Program-made: the position numbers and the translations under genes
NCBI GenBank assembly: GCA_965660145.1
Contig: CBFHYX010000024.1
Span: forward strand, 7,278-71,277
Origin: JABURQ01 sp029243145
Lineage (GTDB): Bacteria; Planctomycetota; Planctomycetia; Planctomycetales; Planctomycetaceae
Reading direction: 5' to 3'
DNA length: 64,000 nt
Shown: one piece after another, positions 36,171 through 45,455 of the stretch
Layout: each line of letters opens with the position of its first letter
Position numbering within the stretch: position 1 is the stretch's first letter
The notes under the pieces: model-generated
Seen by the model: only the letters and a program-made list of their open reading frames with translations
Database searches by the model: none
What the model was told of the DNA's origin: nothing

Positions 36171-36704
36171 ATGAAAATCGCAATTGCTCTGGCTCTTACC
36201 CTGGCACTTTCCGTATCTGCTTACGCTGGAACATGTAAATCAAAAGCACAGGCTTCAAAGAAGTCACACGCAACTCAAAATGTAGCTGCAAAAAAACCTG
36301 CTGATATCGTAGACACCGCTGCATCAGTTTCAGACTTCAGTACTTTGGTCGCTGCCGTAAAAGCTGCAGGCTTGGTTGACACCTTAAAAGGAAAAGGACC
36401 ATTCACAGTTTTCGCTCCAACAAACGCAGCATTTGCGAAACTGCCTGAAGGAACCGTTGAAAGCCTCTTGAAGCCTGAGAACAAGGACAAGCTCATTGCT
36501 ATCCTTACATACCACGTTGTTTCTGGAAAAGTGATGGCTGCTGATGTTGTCAAACTGAGCTCAGCGAAGACTGTTCAGGGAACAACCGTTGACATCAAAG
36601 TTACTGACGCGGGTGTCATGGTTGACAATGCCAAGGTCGTCAAGACTGATATTGAAACATCGAATGGAGTGATTCACATCATTGATAGTGTGATTCTCCC
36701 TTAA
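36171..36704 (+). CDS. Secreted fasciclin (FAS1) domain protein
   Basis: The 177-residue product has a signal peptide (MKIAIALALTLALSVSAYA), a Lys/Ala-rich spacer, and a single FAS1 domain: FSTLVAAVKAAGLVDTLKGK, the H1 box GPFTVFAPTNAAFAKLP, YHVVSGKVMAADVV and the H2 box NGVIHIIDSVILP. FAS1 proteins mediate adhesion or matrix contacts. Codon use is more AT-rich and Lys codons favour AAA and AAG evenly compared with neighbours, which may mean high expression or different origin. A strong terminator follows. TAAGGA precedes the ATG. Confidence 0.95.
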   Translation: MKIAIALALTLALSVSAYAGTCKSKAQASKKSHATQNVAAKKPADIVDTAASVSDFSTLVAAVKAAGLVDTLKGKGPFTVFAPTNAAFAKLPEGTVESLLKPENKDKLIAILTYHVVSGKVMAADVVKLSSAKTVQGTTVDIKVTDAGVMVDNAKVVKTDIETSNGVIHIIDSVILP

Positions 36705-36733
36705 TCTGAGATTCAATAAGGCTTAGCATCTCC

Positions 36734-36788
36734 AGACCAATCACCAGATTACGGACTGACCCCGTCTCTGGTGAATTGGTCTTTTTTT
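36734..36788 (+). terminator. Rho-independent terminator of the fasciclin gene
   Basis: The arms AGACCAATCACCAGA and TCTGGTGAATTGGTCT pair with one bulge, and seven T follow (36782-36788). It lies 30 bp past the stop. Confidence 0.9.
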
Positions 36789-36899
36789 GTGCGCGGAGTC
36801 AAAAGAGTCATCTCTGGGGAGACTGACATTTCTGGGAGATCATTGTATGCTGGAATCTATTGAAGCTGGCCGAATTCGCACTCACGTCAGGATGATTCC

Positions 36900-37946
36900 A
36901 TGAGCGGACTGAGTTACAAAGACTCGGGGGTTGACCTCGATAAATACGAGCAGGCAATGCAGAAGTTGCCGCCGTTGATGAAACGCACTCATTCTTCCCG
37001 TGTGATGGAGTTGACGGGAGGATTTGCTGGCCTGTTTCGTCTGAATGGTGAGACCGCCTACACCGATCCGGTCCTGGTCTCGGGAACTGATGGTGTCGGC
37101 ACGAAAATCAAAGTGGCCATGCTTTCACAGACTTACAACACCATCGGAATCGATTTAGTGGCGATGTGTGTCAACGACTGCCTCTGTTTGGGAGCCGAGC
37201 CGCTATTCTTCTTGGATTATTTGGCGTTAGGCAAAGATAATCCACCGTTGATTGCCGACTTGGTCGAAGGTGTCAGTGAGGGATGTTTGCAAGCGGGTGC
37301 CTCATTGATTGCCGGGGAAACGGCCATCATGCCCGATGTCTACGGCGAAGAGGATTTCGATCTTGCCGGATTTTGCGTCGGTGTCGTGGAACGCGAGCGA
37401 CTGATTGACGGTACCCAAATTGAGGCTGGCGATGTTCTCATCGGGTTGCCTTCCAACGGGTTTCATTCCAACGGCTACAGCCTCGTTCGGAAAGTGGTCT
37501 TCGACCATGCGGGGCTCACCATCGACTCCTCTGTTGATGAGTTGGGAAAAACTGTTGCCGAGGTGTTGCTCACGCCGACGAAAATCTACGCCGCCGAAAC
37601 AGTCGCCGCGATGGCTCTCAACGATGACACAAGCGCAGTGACCGGAATTGCCCACATCACGGGGGGAGGGCTCGCAGAGAATCTGGAGCGCATTCTTCCT
37701 GAAGGCGTGCGGGCTCAGCTTGACCGAAACAGTTGGACGGCTCCTGCTTGTTTTGACTGGGTTCAGAAACTCGGCAATGTTGATCCTGCCGAGATGGATC
37801 GTGTCTTCAATATGGGAGTCGGGATGGTGTTTTGCGTGCGGGCGAATCAGGCTGATCAACTGGAAGCAGCGTTTGCCAGTGCCGGTGCTGAATCATTCCG
37901 CTTGGGCGAGATTCAAAGTGGAGAACGCGGTGTGACTCTCAACTGA
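36900..37946 (+). CDS. purM: Phosphoribosylformylglycinamidine cyclo-ligase
   Basis: The 348-residue AIR synthetase makes 5-aminoimidazole ribonucleotide from FGAM and ATP in purine synthesis. It shows the family opening LSYKDSGVDLDKYEQ, the ATP-binding SGTDGVGTKIKVA, IGIDLVAMCVNDCLCLGAEP, LIAGETAIMPDVY, GLPSNGFHSNGYSLVRKV, and AHITGGGLAENLERILP. Length is typical. The ABC permease gene follows 21 bp later on the same strand, so the two may share a transcript without a functional link. Confidence 0.96.
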   Translation: MSGLSYKDSGVDLDKYEQAMQKLPPLMKRTHSSRVMELTGGFAGLFRLNGETAYTDPVLVSGTDGVGTKIKVAMLSQTYNTIGIDLVAMCVNDCLCLGAEPLFFLDYLALGKDNPPLIADLVEGVSEGCLQAGASLIAGETAIMPDVYGEEDFDLAGFCVGVVERERLIDGTQIEAGDVLIGLPSNGFHSNGYSLVRKVVFDHAGLTIDSSVDELGKTVAEVLLTPTKIYAAETVAAMALNDDTSAVTGIAHITGGGLAENLERILPEGVRAQLDRNSWTAPACFDWVQKLGNVDPAEMDRVFNMGVGMVFCVRANQADQLEAAFASAGAESFRLGEIQSGERGVTLN

Positions 37947-37967
37947 ATCCCATGAAGTAGCCACGGC

Positions 37968-38792
37968 ATGACTTTTTCCCCCGATTATCTCCGCGTTCTG
38001 TTGACGTTCGTTCGTAATGCGCTGATTCGCGAGATGACGTTTCGGGGGAATTTTCTCATCACGATGTTCACTCGCGCGTTTTGGTTTGCCGCTCAAATCA
38101 TTCTATTTGAAATCATCTTCCGAGAAGTCTCTAACATTGCCGAGTGGACTCGCGCCGAATACTTCGGATTCATGGCGACAGGGATGCTGATCAATTCGAT
38201 CGTCGAGACCTTCTTCATGCCGAATTGTGCCAACTTCAGCGAACTCATCAGGACCGGCAATCTCGACTTCGTATTGCTAAAACCGATTGATACACAGTTT
38301 CTCGTTTCGTGTGAAAAACTGGAGATCGCCAATTTAAGCCAGACGGCACTCTCGTTGGCGTTACTGGTTTACGCCGTCATCAACAGCGGCGGCGTTCCCG
38401 ATGCAACAATGATACTGTCTTACATCGCATTGGTGCTGATTGGAGTCGCGTTTTTTTACAGTCTCATGATTTCGCTGGCGTCCACGAGCATCTGGTTTGG
38501 CCGCAACCAGGGATTGTATGACTTCTGGTTCTACATCACCGTGTTTGCTCGCTATCCGCGTAGCATCTACACAGCACAAGATACTCTCGCCGGCAATCTT
38601 CTTTCGACCGCATTTACCTACGTGATCCCGATTCTGCTCGTTGTCACTGTTCCCGCTCGCGTATTGATGGACAAAGCACTCGATCCAAGCTGGCTGGTGT
38701 TCGTCGGCGGAGGCTTGACGCTTATCGGGTTGGTGGTCTCCCGGCGGATTTTTCAGTGGTCTCTATTGAGCTATCGTAGCGCGAGCAGTTAG
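37968..38792 (+). CDS. ABC-2 family transporter permease
   Basis: The 274-residue integral membrane protein has about six helices (LITMFTRAFWFAAQIILFEI, YFGFMATGMLINSIVETFFM, ALSLALLVYAVIN, ILSYIALVLIGVAFFYSLMI, TYVIPILLVVTVP, FVGGGLTLIGLVV). The middle segment FSELIRTGNLDFVLLKPID is typical of the ABC-2-like permeases of the DUF990 group, which usually occur as two permeases plus an ATPase. Neither partner is in the window, so they must be encoded elsewhere. The substrate is unknown. It is linked only by spacing to purM. Confidence 0.85.
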   Translation: MTFSPDYLRVLLTFVRNALIREMTFRGNFLITMFTRAFWFAAQIILFEIIFREVSNIAEWTRAEYFGFMATGMLINSIVETFFMPNCANFSELIRTGNLDFVLLKPIDTQFLVSCEKLEIANLSQTALSLALLVYAVINSGGVPDATMILSYIALVLIGVAFFYSLMISLASTSIWFGRNQGLYDFWFYITVFARYPRSIYTAQDTLAGNLLSTAFTYVIPILLVVTVPARVLMDKALDPSWLVFVGGGLTLIGLVVSRRIFQWSLLSYRSASS

Positions 38793-38814
38793 CAGTCTGT
38801 TTCGTGACACGCAG

Positions 38815-39162
38815 TTAAGCGTCTTTGAGATCGTCTTCGTCAAATTCCATGTCTTCGAATTCGCTGTCGTCCCATTCGTCATCCGCATCGTCAATCATTT
38901 CTTCATCATCAAAATCTTCAATCTCATCTTCGTTAGATTTTTTCTTCTTGTCTTTCTTGGGAGCAGAAGGACTCTTTGGTCCCATGATGAATCCGAGGAT
39001 CGGCAACGCGACCACTCCGACACCGGCAAGAATCCCCACGCCGGTCATTATCATTAACATGCCCGAAAGGCCGCCCATCATGCCCATGATTAAGAGATAG
39101 AGCATGAATGCTGCCGGAATGACGGCAACTAACGATGATAATGCAAAACCGACTTTACTCAC
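38815..39162 (-). CDS. Small membrane protein with acidic tail
   Basis: A GTG start at 39162 is favoured: AGGAG lies 9 bases upstream, while the open frame to 39192 has none. The 115-residue product has two hydrophobic stretches (ALSSLVAVIPAAFMLYLLIM and MLMIMTGVGILAGVGVVALP), a basic KKDKKKK patch, and a C-terminal ~45 residues that are almost all Asp/Glu. That basic-then-acidic tail is probably cytoplasmic. I recognise no family. It is convergent with the ABC permease gene and divergent from the UDG gene. Confidence 0.7.
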   Translation of the reverse strand: MSKVGFALSSLVAVIPAAFMLYLLIMGMMGGLSGMLMIMTGVGILAGVGVVALPILGFIMGPKSPSAPKKDKKKKSNEDEIEDFDDEEMIDDADDEWDDSEFEDMEFDEDDLKDA

Positions 39163-39342
39163 GGCAATGACTCCTGAGATTAAGAACCACACAAAGGGCT
39201 TCGAAACTTCTTACACTCTATGGTATGTCTTATGAGAATCAGTTCGCAAGCCGTCATTCTCTTGAATGTTGTTGAGCGGCGTGCGAGAGTTCCAGTGAGA
39301 CCGGTTATAGCGGTCAGGAAATCTTGGAAAGAGGGCTCATCC

Positions 39343-40056
39343 ATGGGAATCGGACGCAATCGGCAACTCCCCATTGTTGCTTGGGATAGGTTGAATCGGC
39401 AGATCTCAAATTGTCGAGCCTGTCCTCGATTGATCGAACATTGCGAAACCGTGGCTCACGAGAAACGGCGCATGTTTATGGAGGACAATTATTGGGGCCG
39501 TCCGGTCCCCAATTTTGGTGATCCGAAAGCACGATTGTTGATTGTCGGATTAGCTCCCGCAGCCCATGGGGCGAATCGGACCGGGAGAATGTTTACCGGA
39601 GATCGGAGTGGCGATTGGTTGTTTCGAGCACTCCACAAAGCGGGTTTTGCCTCTCAAGAGGAAGCCGTTTCGATTGATGATGGTCTCAAACTCCACGATT
39701 GTGCAATCACCGCCACCTGCCATTGTGCCCCTCCTCAAAACAAACCGACTCGCGATGAAATTGAAAATTGTCGCCACTTTATGACCGAGACTGTCGAGAT
39801 GTTACCGGTCAAAGTGTTCTTGGCATTGGGGGCGATTGGTTGGCGAGCCGTCATCGATTATGCAAAATCCGTCGGCTGGTGGAATGACAAACTTCCCAAG
39901 TTTGGACATGGAGCAACGGTGCAATTTGAAAATGGGTTATGGCTGGTGGGGAGTTTTCACCCCTCCCAGCAAAATACATTTACGGGAAAGCTGACTGAGC
40001 CGATGTTCGATGACGTCTTTGGGCAGGCAAAACGATTATTGGAGCCTCCTGTTTGA
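39343..40056 (+). CDS. Type 5 uracil-DNA glycosylase (UdgB-like)
   Basis: The 237-residue enzyme removes uracil (and often other deaminated bases) from DNA. Motif A reads GLAPAAHGANRTGRMFTGD, the family 5 form without the catalytic Asp or Asn of other UDGs, and motif B is SFHPSQQNTFTGKLT. Cys in NCRACPRL and in CAITATCHCAPPQNK, plus C in IENCRHF, would ligate the 4Fe-4S cluster. The ATG at 39343 has GAGGG upstream; the frame runs back to 39220 without family sequence. Cytosolic DNA repair. Confidence 0.9.
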   Translation: MGIGRNRQLPIVAWDRLNRQISNCRACPRLIEHCETVAHEKRRMFMEDNYWGRPVPNFGDPKARLLIVGLAPAAHGANRTGRMFTGDRSGDWLFRALHKAGFASQEEAVSIDDGLKLHDCAITATCHCAPPQNKPTRDEIENCRHFMTETVEMLPVKVFLALGAIGWRAVIDYAKSVGWWNDKLPKFGHGATVQFENGLWLVGSFHPSQQNTFTGKLTEPMFDDVFGQAKRLLEPPV

Positions 40057-40143
40057 ATCTGGGAATAATCTGCAAAAATAATTCAAGAGCAGATCCAAAA
40101 TGAAGCGACTTCGGATGTTTCTTCGACACCCATCGCGGAGTAA

Positions 40144-41601
40144 TCAGACAGTCATTGTCTGAATGGTTTCGCCGAAGAATTCTCGATCAAGTTCTTTGCC
40201 GCTGACGGCCTTGAACATGGCAGAGAGATAATCATAGCCCAGTTCTTGCGGCGGGATCACTCGGCATCCACGATCAACGGCTTCTTGGGAAAACTCTGTT
40301 TCTAAGGGGAGTCGGCTAAAGTCGGCAACGGTCATCTCAGCACGGAAGAAGGCCGGGTTGATTTCGGTTTTTCCGATGCCGGGCTTCAATGTGTCATCGG
40401 TAATCAGGGCGACGTCGGTGTAAGTATCGTAAAGATTCATAAACGGAACTTGACGAACTTTCATCGTTTGTGCAATTTGTTGGGCGGCGATGTTATCGGG
40501 AGAGGTGACACTCACCACACATCCTTTTCGCGATAAACCATAAATCAAGCTGCGGGCTAACGGGTTCGTTCCGAAGACGAGCACATTTTGTTTGCCGAGT
40601 TCTTTGTTTTCTTGCGCAAGAGTGCGTTCGACGGCTTTCAGCATCACTCTCCAAATCAGATTGAAGCCTTGCCATTGATTCTGTTTTTGGAAGAGCAGGT
40701 CGCAGGCTTTGGATTGTTGAACAGACTCTTCGTCTTTGTCGGAAAATTTATGCAGGTCGACATCCAAAGTGGGGTTCACGAAAATTCCGGGGATCTTGAG
40801 CTTCTCCAGACGTTTGCGAATTTTCTCTAAGTTGCCCACCTGAAAAGGCAGGCATCGATAGGACGAATCAATTTTCTGGAACCCGCGATTCAGGACCTTT
40901 GCAATCAACGGTTGGGTTTCACCATAACCGGCTAATCCGAGAAAACGGGTCTTGGGTGTGATGTTTTCGAGATCGTAGATCTCATTCAGATCAAACGCTG
41001 ATGTTTGACCGTCGAATGCTTCCATCCCTTTTTCGAGTGCCGCATATAACCAGGGTGATCCATACTTGCGACCCAACAATGAAAACGTGATGCCCGATTC
41101 CCCGACACCCATCCCCACGACGGGTAACTCCCGTTTATCAACGACGGCTTTCAGTAACGGCCATGCATCTTCAAAATAGCGAGTGGCCCATGTGAACTTG
41201 ACGACATCCGCTTTGGCTTTCCAAGCTTCTTCAAACATCTGGTTGACGTCGTCAATCGGTTGATTGAGACTTGTTACGCTGATCACTCGTTTGGTCTCAC
41301 CAAATCGAGGAATTTTTTTGGCGGTTTCGAGGTCCAGTTCGACGTAATCAGGGCCATTGATAATCGCCTGCCGTAACATGGCAATACGTTCGTCTTCCGA
41401 CCCGGAGAATTTCCCTCCATCGACTTGTCGTCGGCACGAGATAATCACAGGTTGTTCGATACCCTCCGTCAGCTCACCCACATCGGGAGCTTTGATCAAT
41501 CGGTCAAGGCACAGTTCAATCATGTCTGCGAATTGCGCTGCGTTGAACATGTCAACTTTTGCCAAATTGCGTGACTCGGGAGTGACAGAAATACAAATCA
41601 T
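40144..41601 (-). CDS. AroD-AroE-like fusion lacking key catalytic residues
   Basis: The N-terminal ~220 residues follow type I 3-dehydroquinate dehydratase (IISCRRQVDGGKFSGSEDER, YVELDLE, the Schiff-base Lys ~135 in VVKFTWATRYFEDAW, GMGVGESGITFSLLGRKYGS). The catalytic His of the 'S-x-H' strand is replaced by Thr (RVISVTSLNQP, ~110), and the closing PGQ is DGQ. The C-terminal ~260 residues follow shikimate dehydrogenase, but the substrate motif SxS is GETQP, the catalytic Lys site reads FVNPTLDVDLHKF, and NTD is NLI (GFNLIWRVM). The nucleotide loop is VFGTNPLARSL. The protein probably derives from a bifunctional AroDE but may not catalyse either step. Start at the ATG 41601. Confidence 0.75.
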   Translation of the reverse strand: MICISVTPESRNLAKVDMFNAAQFADMIELCLDRLIKAPDVGELTEGIEQPVIISCRRQVDGGKFSGSEDERIAMLRQAIINGPDYVELDLETAKKIPRFGETKRVISVTSLNQPIDDVNQMFEEAWKAKADVVKFTWATRYFEDAWPLLKAVVDKRELPVVGMGVGESGITFSLLGRKYGSPWLYAALEKGMEAFDGQTSAFDLNEIYDLENITPKTRFLGLAGYGETQPLIAKVLNRGFQKIDSSYRCLPFQVGNLEKIRKRLEKLKIPGIFVNPTLDVDLHKFSDKDEESVQQSKACDLLFQKQNQWQGFNLIWRVMLKAVERTLAQENKELGKQNVLVFGTNPLARSLIYGLSRKGCVVSVTSPDNIAAQQIAQTMKVRQVPFMNLYDTYTDVALITDDTLKPGIGKTEINPAFFRAEMTVADFSRLPLETEFSQEAVDRGCRVIPPQELGYDYLSAMFKAVSGKELDREFFGETIQTMTV

Positions 41602-41637
41602 CAACTCAGCTTTCTTGAAACATCAAAGAGGGGGAGC

Positions 41638-44037
41638 TTATTCTGCCACACTTTCTGCGGCAATGGAACGATAGATTTCCTTCGCTTTTTCATAAGCAGG
41701 TTCTGCTTGTTTCTGATCGGCTTTAGAGATCAATCTTTGCTTGCTATTCCAGCAATTTTCGACCGCTTTGACGCACCATTCTGCCGAGCGTCGACTGGAG
41801 CGAATTGGTTTTCCACCCACTTCGACGAAGATCGGGTTGGTATGACACGAAGGGAGGATCCGCACCGCCACCCAACTGGAATGAGGGATGTCGATGTCAA
41901 ATTCCATGGGAACCGTGTACCCGTCCGCAACCAATTCCTGTTTGGCGACGACTTCACCATTCACGACAATTTCGACAGGAACCTTCCGAGACTCACCGAT
42001 ACGACAACGCTCAACGTTCCAGTAAGGCTTCTCATCAAGACGACGATTGCGAATTGATTCTGTGAAAGGTGTCGGTTTCGGTTCCAGGAATGCGGCAGCA
42101 TCGAAAGTGACCTTCACCTTGCCCGGTTTCTGCAAATCGAGTTGACTAATTATTCCGTCAGATCCCGGCTCTCCCAAGGCAACATCATTTAGTTTGAAGT
42201 CCAGCAAATGGGTCAAGCCGTCTCCACAATAACTGCGACCATCTTTCAGGCCTGCGACCCAGTTATCGAAAGTAAATTCTTCGGAATCATCCAGCTTCAC
42301 GTAAATTCGACCGAGCCCGACTCGGTCACCAAAAATACAAGGGAAGTCAGTCTCACCACTGATTCTTGCTTTCATGCCGCAGTTCAAAGTGTGATACCAG
42401 ATGTTGAGTTCCCAGATCGCGGGAGTATCAACGGCCGAGATAAAGTCACAGACTCCATGAGCCACTGTGACGATGTATTCATTCGCGCCGATGCCATCGA
42501 AGCGGGGAACTTCATAATCGGGTAGCTTGTAAGCTGCCTTGCCTCGTGGTCCCGGTTGGCGACGAAAGATATCAATCCGTTGTCCGTTGTCGGCATAATC
42601 GGGCAGTGCGAGTCCCCAACCACTGTGCGAATACCCGACCACTCCCCCTTGTTCCTGTCCCCATTTCAAAATGGGTAAGGTCCACGTCGGCCATTCTTCG
42701 ATGAGTGTCGTGCCGGGGTAATCGTCTTCCTTCAATCGTAGCAGACATAAATGCCCCGCATGGGACGACGGAAAACCGCTCACTTCGACATCGTACCTCA
42801 TCAGATAATCGGGCGTCGAAAGATCGGAAACACCCCCTTCAAAATATTTCTTCTGAGAATACCAGCACGGTCCCCAAGTCAGTACACAACCAACATTCAA
42901 ATCTTCACCCAGAATATGTCGCATCATGTCGGCGGGAGTCACGCCTTCGGTCGGTGCATCGTAATGCGCACATCCGGCCGCATGAACGTGATGATCGCCG
43001 GAGAACCAATTGCGTTTTGCGGGATGAACCCAGCGTTCAAGTTGAAAATCGAGATTGAACGTCGGCGTTCCATCGGGGATCGTGACGGTTGTGGTTTTCG
43101 AAAGATACTCCGGTCCTCGGGTCACCGTGATGCGGTAATTACCGGGAGGTAAAACGATGGATTCTCCATCCTCGCGATAGATTTGCTCGTGAAAGAAAAA
43201 GTCGGGCGCTAAACGTCGAGAAGGAGCCGGATAAACACGACCACGATCATCTTTGACGACGAGGGAAGCCATCGCTGGCTGGCCGTCGAAATCTTTGATG
43301 CCCAGTTTGACTTCAACCGCGGGAGCACATTTAAAAAGAATTGGCAATTCGTTGCGAAAACCAATATCCTGAGTTCCCTGTCCGACATTGAACGAAAGCT
43401 CGGCTTCTCGTTGTCCACTATCGCGGCTATAAATCTGGATGATTCGATATTCGACTGGCAAACCGGAGAGAGTTTGTTTGAGGGGCTGTTTGTCGAACAT
43501 CGTCAATTCGAGAAAGCGATTCGTCGTTTGATTGGGACGCACCAATTCGGGATCGTCACTGAGCGGTTTTTGTCGTGCGCCTCGTCCACGTTCATAAATA
43601 GGGGCGGCGTTCGGGCTTTGAGCAATCAGCTTCGCCGTCACTCCAGCTTCGTTATGGACTTTGATCAGAAATGTTCGCCAACCATGTTTCATCAATTCTT
43701 TTTTAACTGGTCCTTCGGCGACCTTCACTCGACTTTCTGGGTTGATATGGACCAAGGCGAGACATCGGTGATCAAGGATGCTCTGAATGTCGGCAATCGA
43801 TTTCGGGATGTCTTCATTTTCCATCGCCGTTTTTAACGACTCGGATTCCATATCACTCAACGGCGAACCCACATAACGGAGAGCCGCCTCCAATCGCTTG
43901 GTCGCCGCGACAAACGGTTGATGAGCCACGTCCTCGATGATGGCTAATTCTGGACCGTTTGCGAAGAGCAAGGCAGAACGACAAAGAGTAAGACCGACTG
44001 TCAGCAGCAAACATCGTGCAGTGAGCGAATTTCGCAT
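41638..44037 (-). CDS. Secreted CehA/McbA-like (PHP-type) metallohydrolase
   Basis: The ATG at 44037 has GGGAGAG upstream and starts a signal peptide (MRNSLTARCLLLTVGLTLCR). The 799-residue protein has an N-terminal ~330-residue beta/helical region, then a PHP-type metal domain: FSGDHHVHAAGCAHYDA (HxH metal ligands), GVVGYSHSGWGLALPDY, and a late Glu/Asp pair in ISGETDFPCIFGD. This matches CehA-like metallohydrolases of unknown substrate common in planctomycetes. The C-terminal ~200 residues are beta-rich and end in a helical tail. It is next to the AroDE-like gene on the same strand, 36 bp apart. Confidence 0.8.
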   Translation of the reverse strand: MRNSLTARCLLLTVGLTLCRSALLFANGPELAIIEDVAHQPFVAATKRLEAALRYVGSPLSDMESESLKTAMENEDIPKSIADIQSILDHRCLALVHINPESRVKVAEGPVKKELMKHGWRTFLIKVHNEAGVTAKLIAQSPNAAPIYERGRGARQKPLSDDPELVRPNQTTNRFLELTMFDKQPLKQTLSGLPVEYRIIQIYSRDSGQREAELSFNVGQGTQDIGFRNELPILFKCAPAVEVKLGIKDFDGQPAMASLVVKDDRGRVYPAPSRRLAPDFFFHEQIYREDGESIVLPPGNYRITVTRGPEYLSKTTTVTIPDGTPTFNLDFQLERWVHPAKRNWFSGDHHVHAAGCAHYDAPTEGVTPADMMRHILGEDLNVGCVLTWGPCWYSQKKYFEGGVSDLSTPDYLMRYDVEVSGFPSSHAGHLCLLRLKEDDYPGTTLIEEWPTWTLPILKWGQEQGGVVGYSHSGWGLALPDYADNGQRIDIFRRQPGPRGKAAYKLPDYEVPRFDGIGANEYIVTVAHGVCDFISAVDTPAIWELNIWYHTLNCGMKARISGETDFPCIFGDRVGLGRIYVKLDDSEEFTFDNWVAGLKDGRSYCGDGLTHLLDFKLNDVALGEPGSDGIISQLDLQKPGKVKVTFDAAAFLEPKPTPFTESIRNRRLDEKPYWNVERCRIGESRKVPVEIVVNGEVVAKQELVADGYTVPMEFDIDIPHSSWVAVRILPSCHTNPIFVEVGGKPIRSSRRSAEWCVKAVENCWNSKQRLISKADQKQAEPAYEKAKEIYRSIAAESVAE

Positions 44038-44205
44038 TTTTCTCTCCCGGGTGAGAATCGTTTGATCCATTCTGAACCGCCCGGAAGGCGCATGCAATTC
44101 ATTTCTGGAGAGAGACGGGCCATCGCCTCTTAACCCTTCGTCTGAACTGCGTTTCTGGGAAGCATGAACCCGATTCGGGCCGTGTTTCTGCCTAGATTGA
44201 TGGCC

Positions 44206-44679
44206 TCATGCTTTGTCTGGTTTGACTCTTCCGTTCTTCCAAATCATCCCGCCGAGAGCCACGCCGGCAATTAACATGACCGCACGCCACCAAGTTGGTC
44301 CAAACACGGCCGTCGCATTCAACACGATGAAGGCGAGATAGCCGTGAACGGCGATGAAGGCTCTCACTGGCCATTTTGTTTTCCAAGTGACGGCAACATC
44401 GATCCCCCACACGATCAGAAACAGATAGTTGAACCAAATTCCGCCTCCCCAGTACCAGCCCGTGAGATTTCCTGTTTGCTCGGCGGTGTGTTGCCATGCC
44501 GCGGTGTGACTCCATTGGTGGACATATTCAAAAGCCGCCCAGACATGCACGAGAAAGACAAAAAATCCAACTGTCCAGACAACTTGGGACAGTTAGGAAT
44601 CATTCTTCCAGAAACGCAGGCCCAGACCAACCAGATAGAGCATCACGGCAAGTCTTGCAGTCCAAATCACATAATTCAT
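44206..44679 (-). pseudogene. Planctomycete membrane protein with one in-frame TAA
   Basis: From the ATG at 44679 the minus strand reads MNYVIWTARLAVMLYLVGLG, then LRFWKNDS, TAA at 44595-44593, and continues in the same frame LSQVVWTVGFFVFLVHVWAA, with helices to AVMLIAGVALGGMIW and the stop at 44206. The conserved HQWSHTAAWQHTAEQTG and GWYWGGGIWFNYLFLIVW segments fit a small four-helix membrane protein family that I recall from planctomycetes as hypothetical. Only the TAA breaks it; CAA-to-TAA would be enough. Restart at the ATG 44550 would lose the first helix. It may be a recent pseudogene, readthrough or a base-call error. Confidence 0.7.
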
Positions 44680-44791
44680 GCCGAATTCACCATAGAAAAA
44701 TCCTGTCCGATGTCGAAATAAAGAGTAGGAATTGTTGAAGGTCTCCCTATAAAGACTTTGTACATCATACCTTTAGCGAGGTCCGAACCCG

Positions 44792-45259
44792 ATGATCATT
44801 CAAAAAGAGTACAAATTTTACGCCGCGCACCGGAATGAAGAATTACAGGACAAATGTCGTAATCTTCACGGTCATCGGTACGGCATCACCTGTTTTTTTG
44901 AAGTCGAACGGACCGGCGCATTGACGACTCTTTTTGGAGATTTCGATGCGAAGATCGAACCGTGGCTGAAAGCCGAGTACGATCACGGCATGTTGATCCA
45001 TAAAGGCGACACTCTTCACGAGACGCTTCAAGATCATATGGATCGCACTGGCGAAGAGTTGAAACTCAAACATCTGGACGGCCCAACAACGGTCGAGAAT
45101 TTGGCCCACAAGCTGTTTACAGAGATCACCGAGATGGGTTTTACCCTGAATCGATTGGAAGTACGCGAGACCGATTCCTCGGTCATTATCTATACGCGAA
45201 AAGATTGGGTTGCCGACAATCGACTGTCCGCTGCCAAGCCAACTCGCACGAAAAGATAA
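44792..45259 (+). CDS. 6-pyruvoyl-tetrahydropterin synthase/QueD-like protein
   Basis: The 155-residue PTPS-fold protein has the zinc His set in YKFYAAHRNE and NLHGHRYGI, the catalytic Cys just before (DKCRNLHGH), VLEAEYDHG-like WLKAEYDHGMLIH, PTTVENLAHKLF and the substrate-binding Glu in RLEVRETDSS. Family members make 6-carboxy-5,6,7,8-tetrahydropterin for queuosine or 6-pyruvoyl-tetrahydropterin; the context does not decide, and no other que genes are here. An insert of ~20 residues (HKGDTLHETLQDHMDRTGEE) lengthens the usual ~120-residue core. Confidence 0.88.
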   Translation: MIIQKEYKFYAAHRNEELQDKCRNLHGHRYGITCFFEVERTGALTTLFGDFDAKIEPWLKAEYDHGMLIHKGDTLHETLQDHMDRTGEELKLKHLDGPTTVENLAHKLFTEITEMGFTLNRLEVRETDSSVIIYTRKDWVADNRLSAAKPTRTKR

Positions 45260-45455
45260 ATAGGAACGTGGGATTCCCGAGCTGTGCGATGCGTTATTTC
45301 TCTCTGAAAGGATCGCTTTCATGATCCTTCCACAATTTCGTTGATTTGCGACCCCTTGTGCCGTTACAAAGAGCGTTACCGGTTTGTATTAGGTATGGGT
45401 AATTCCGAGTGGCGATTCCTCTCCCTGATTGCATGTGCCGGGCAAGGAAATCTCT

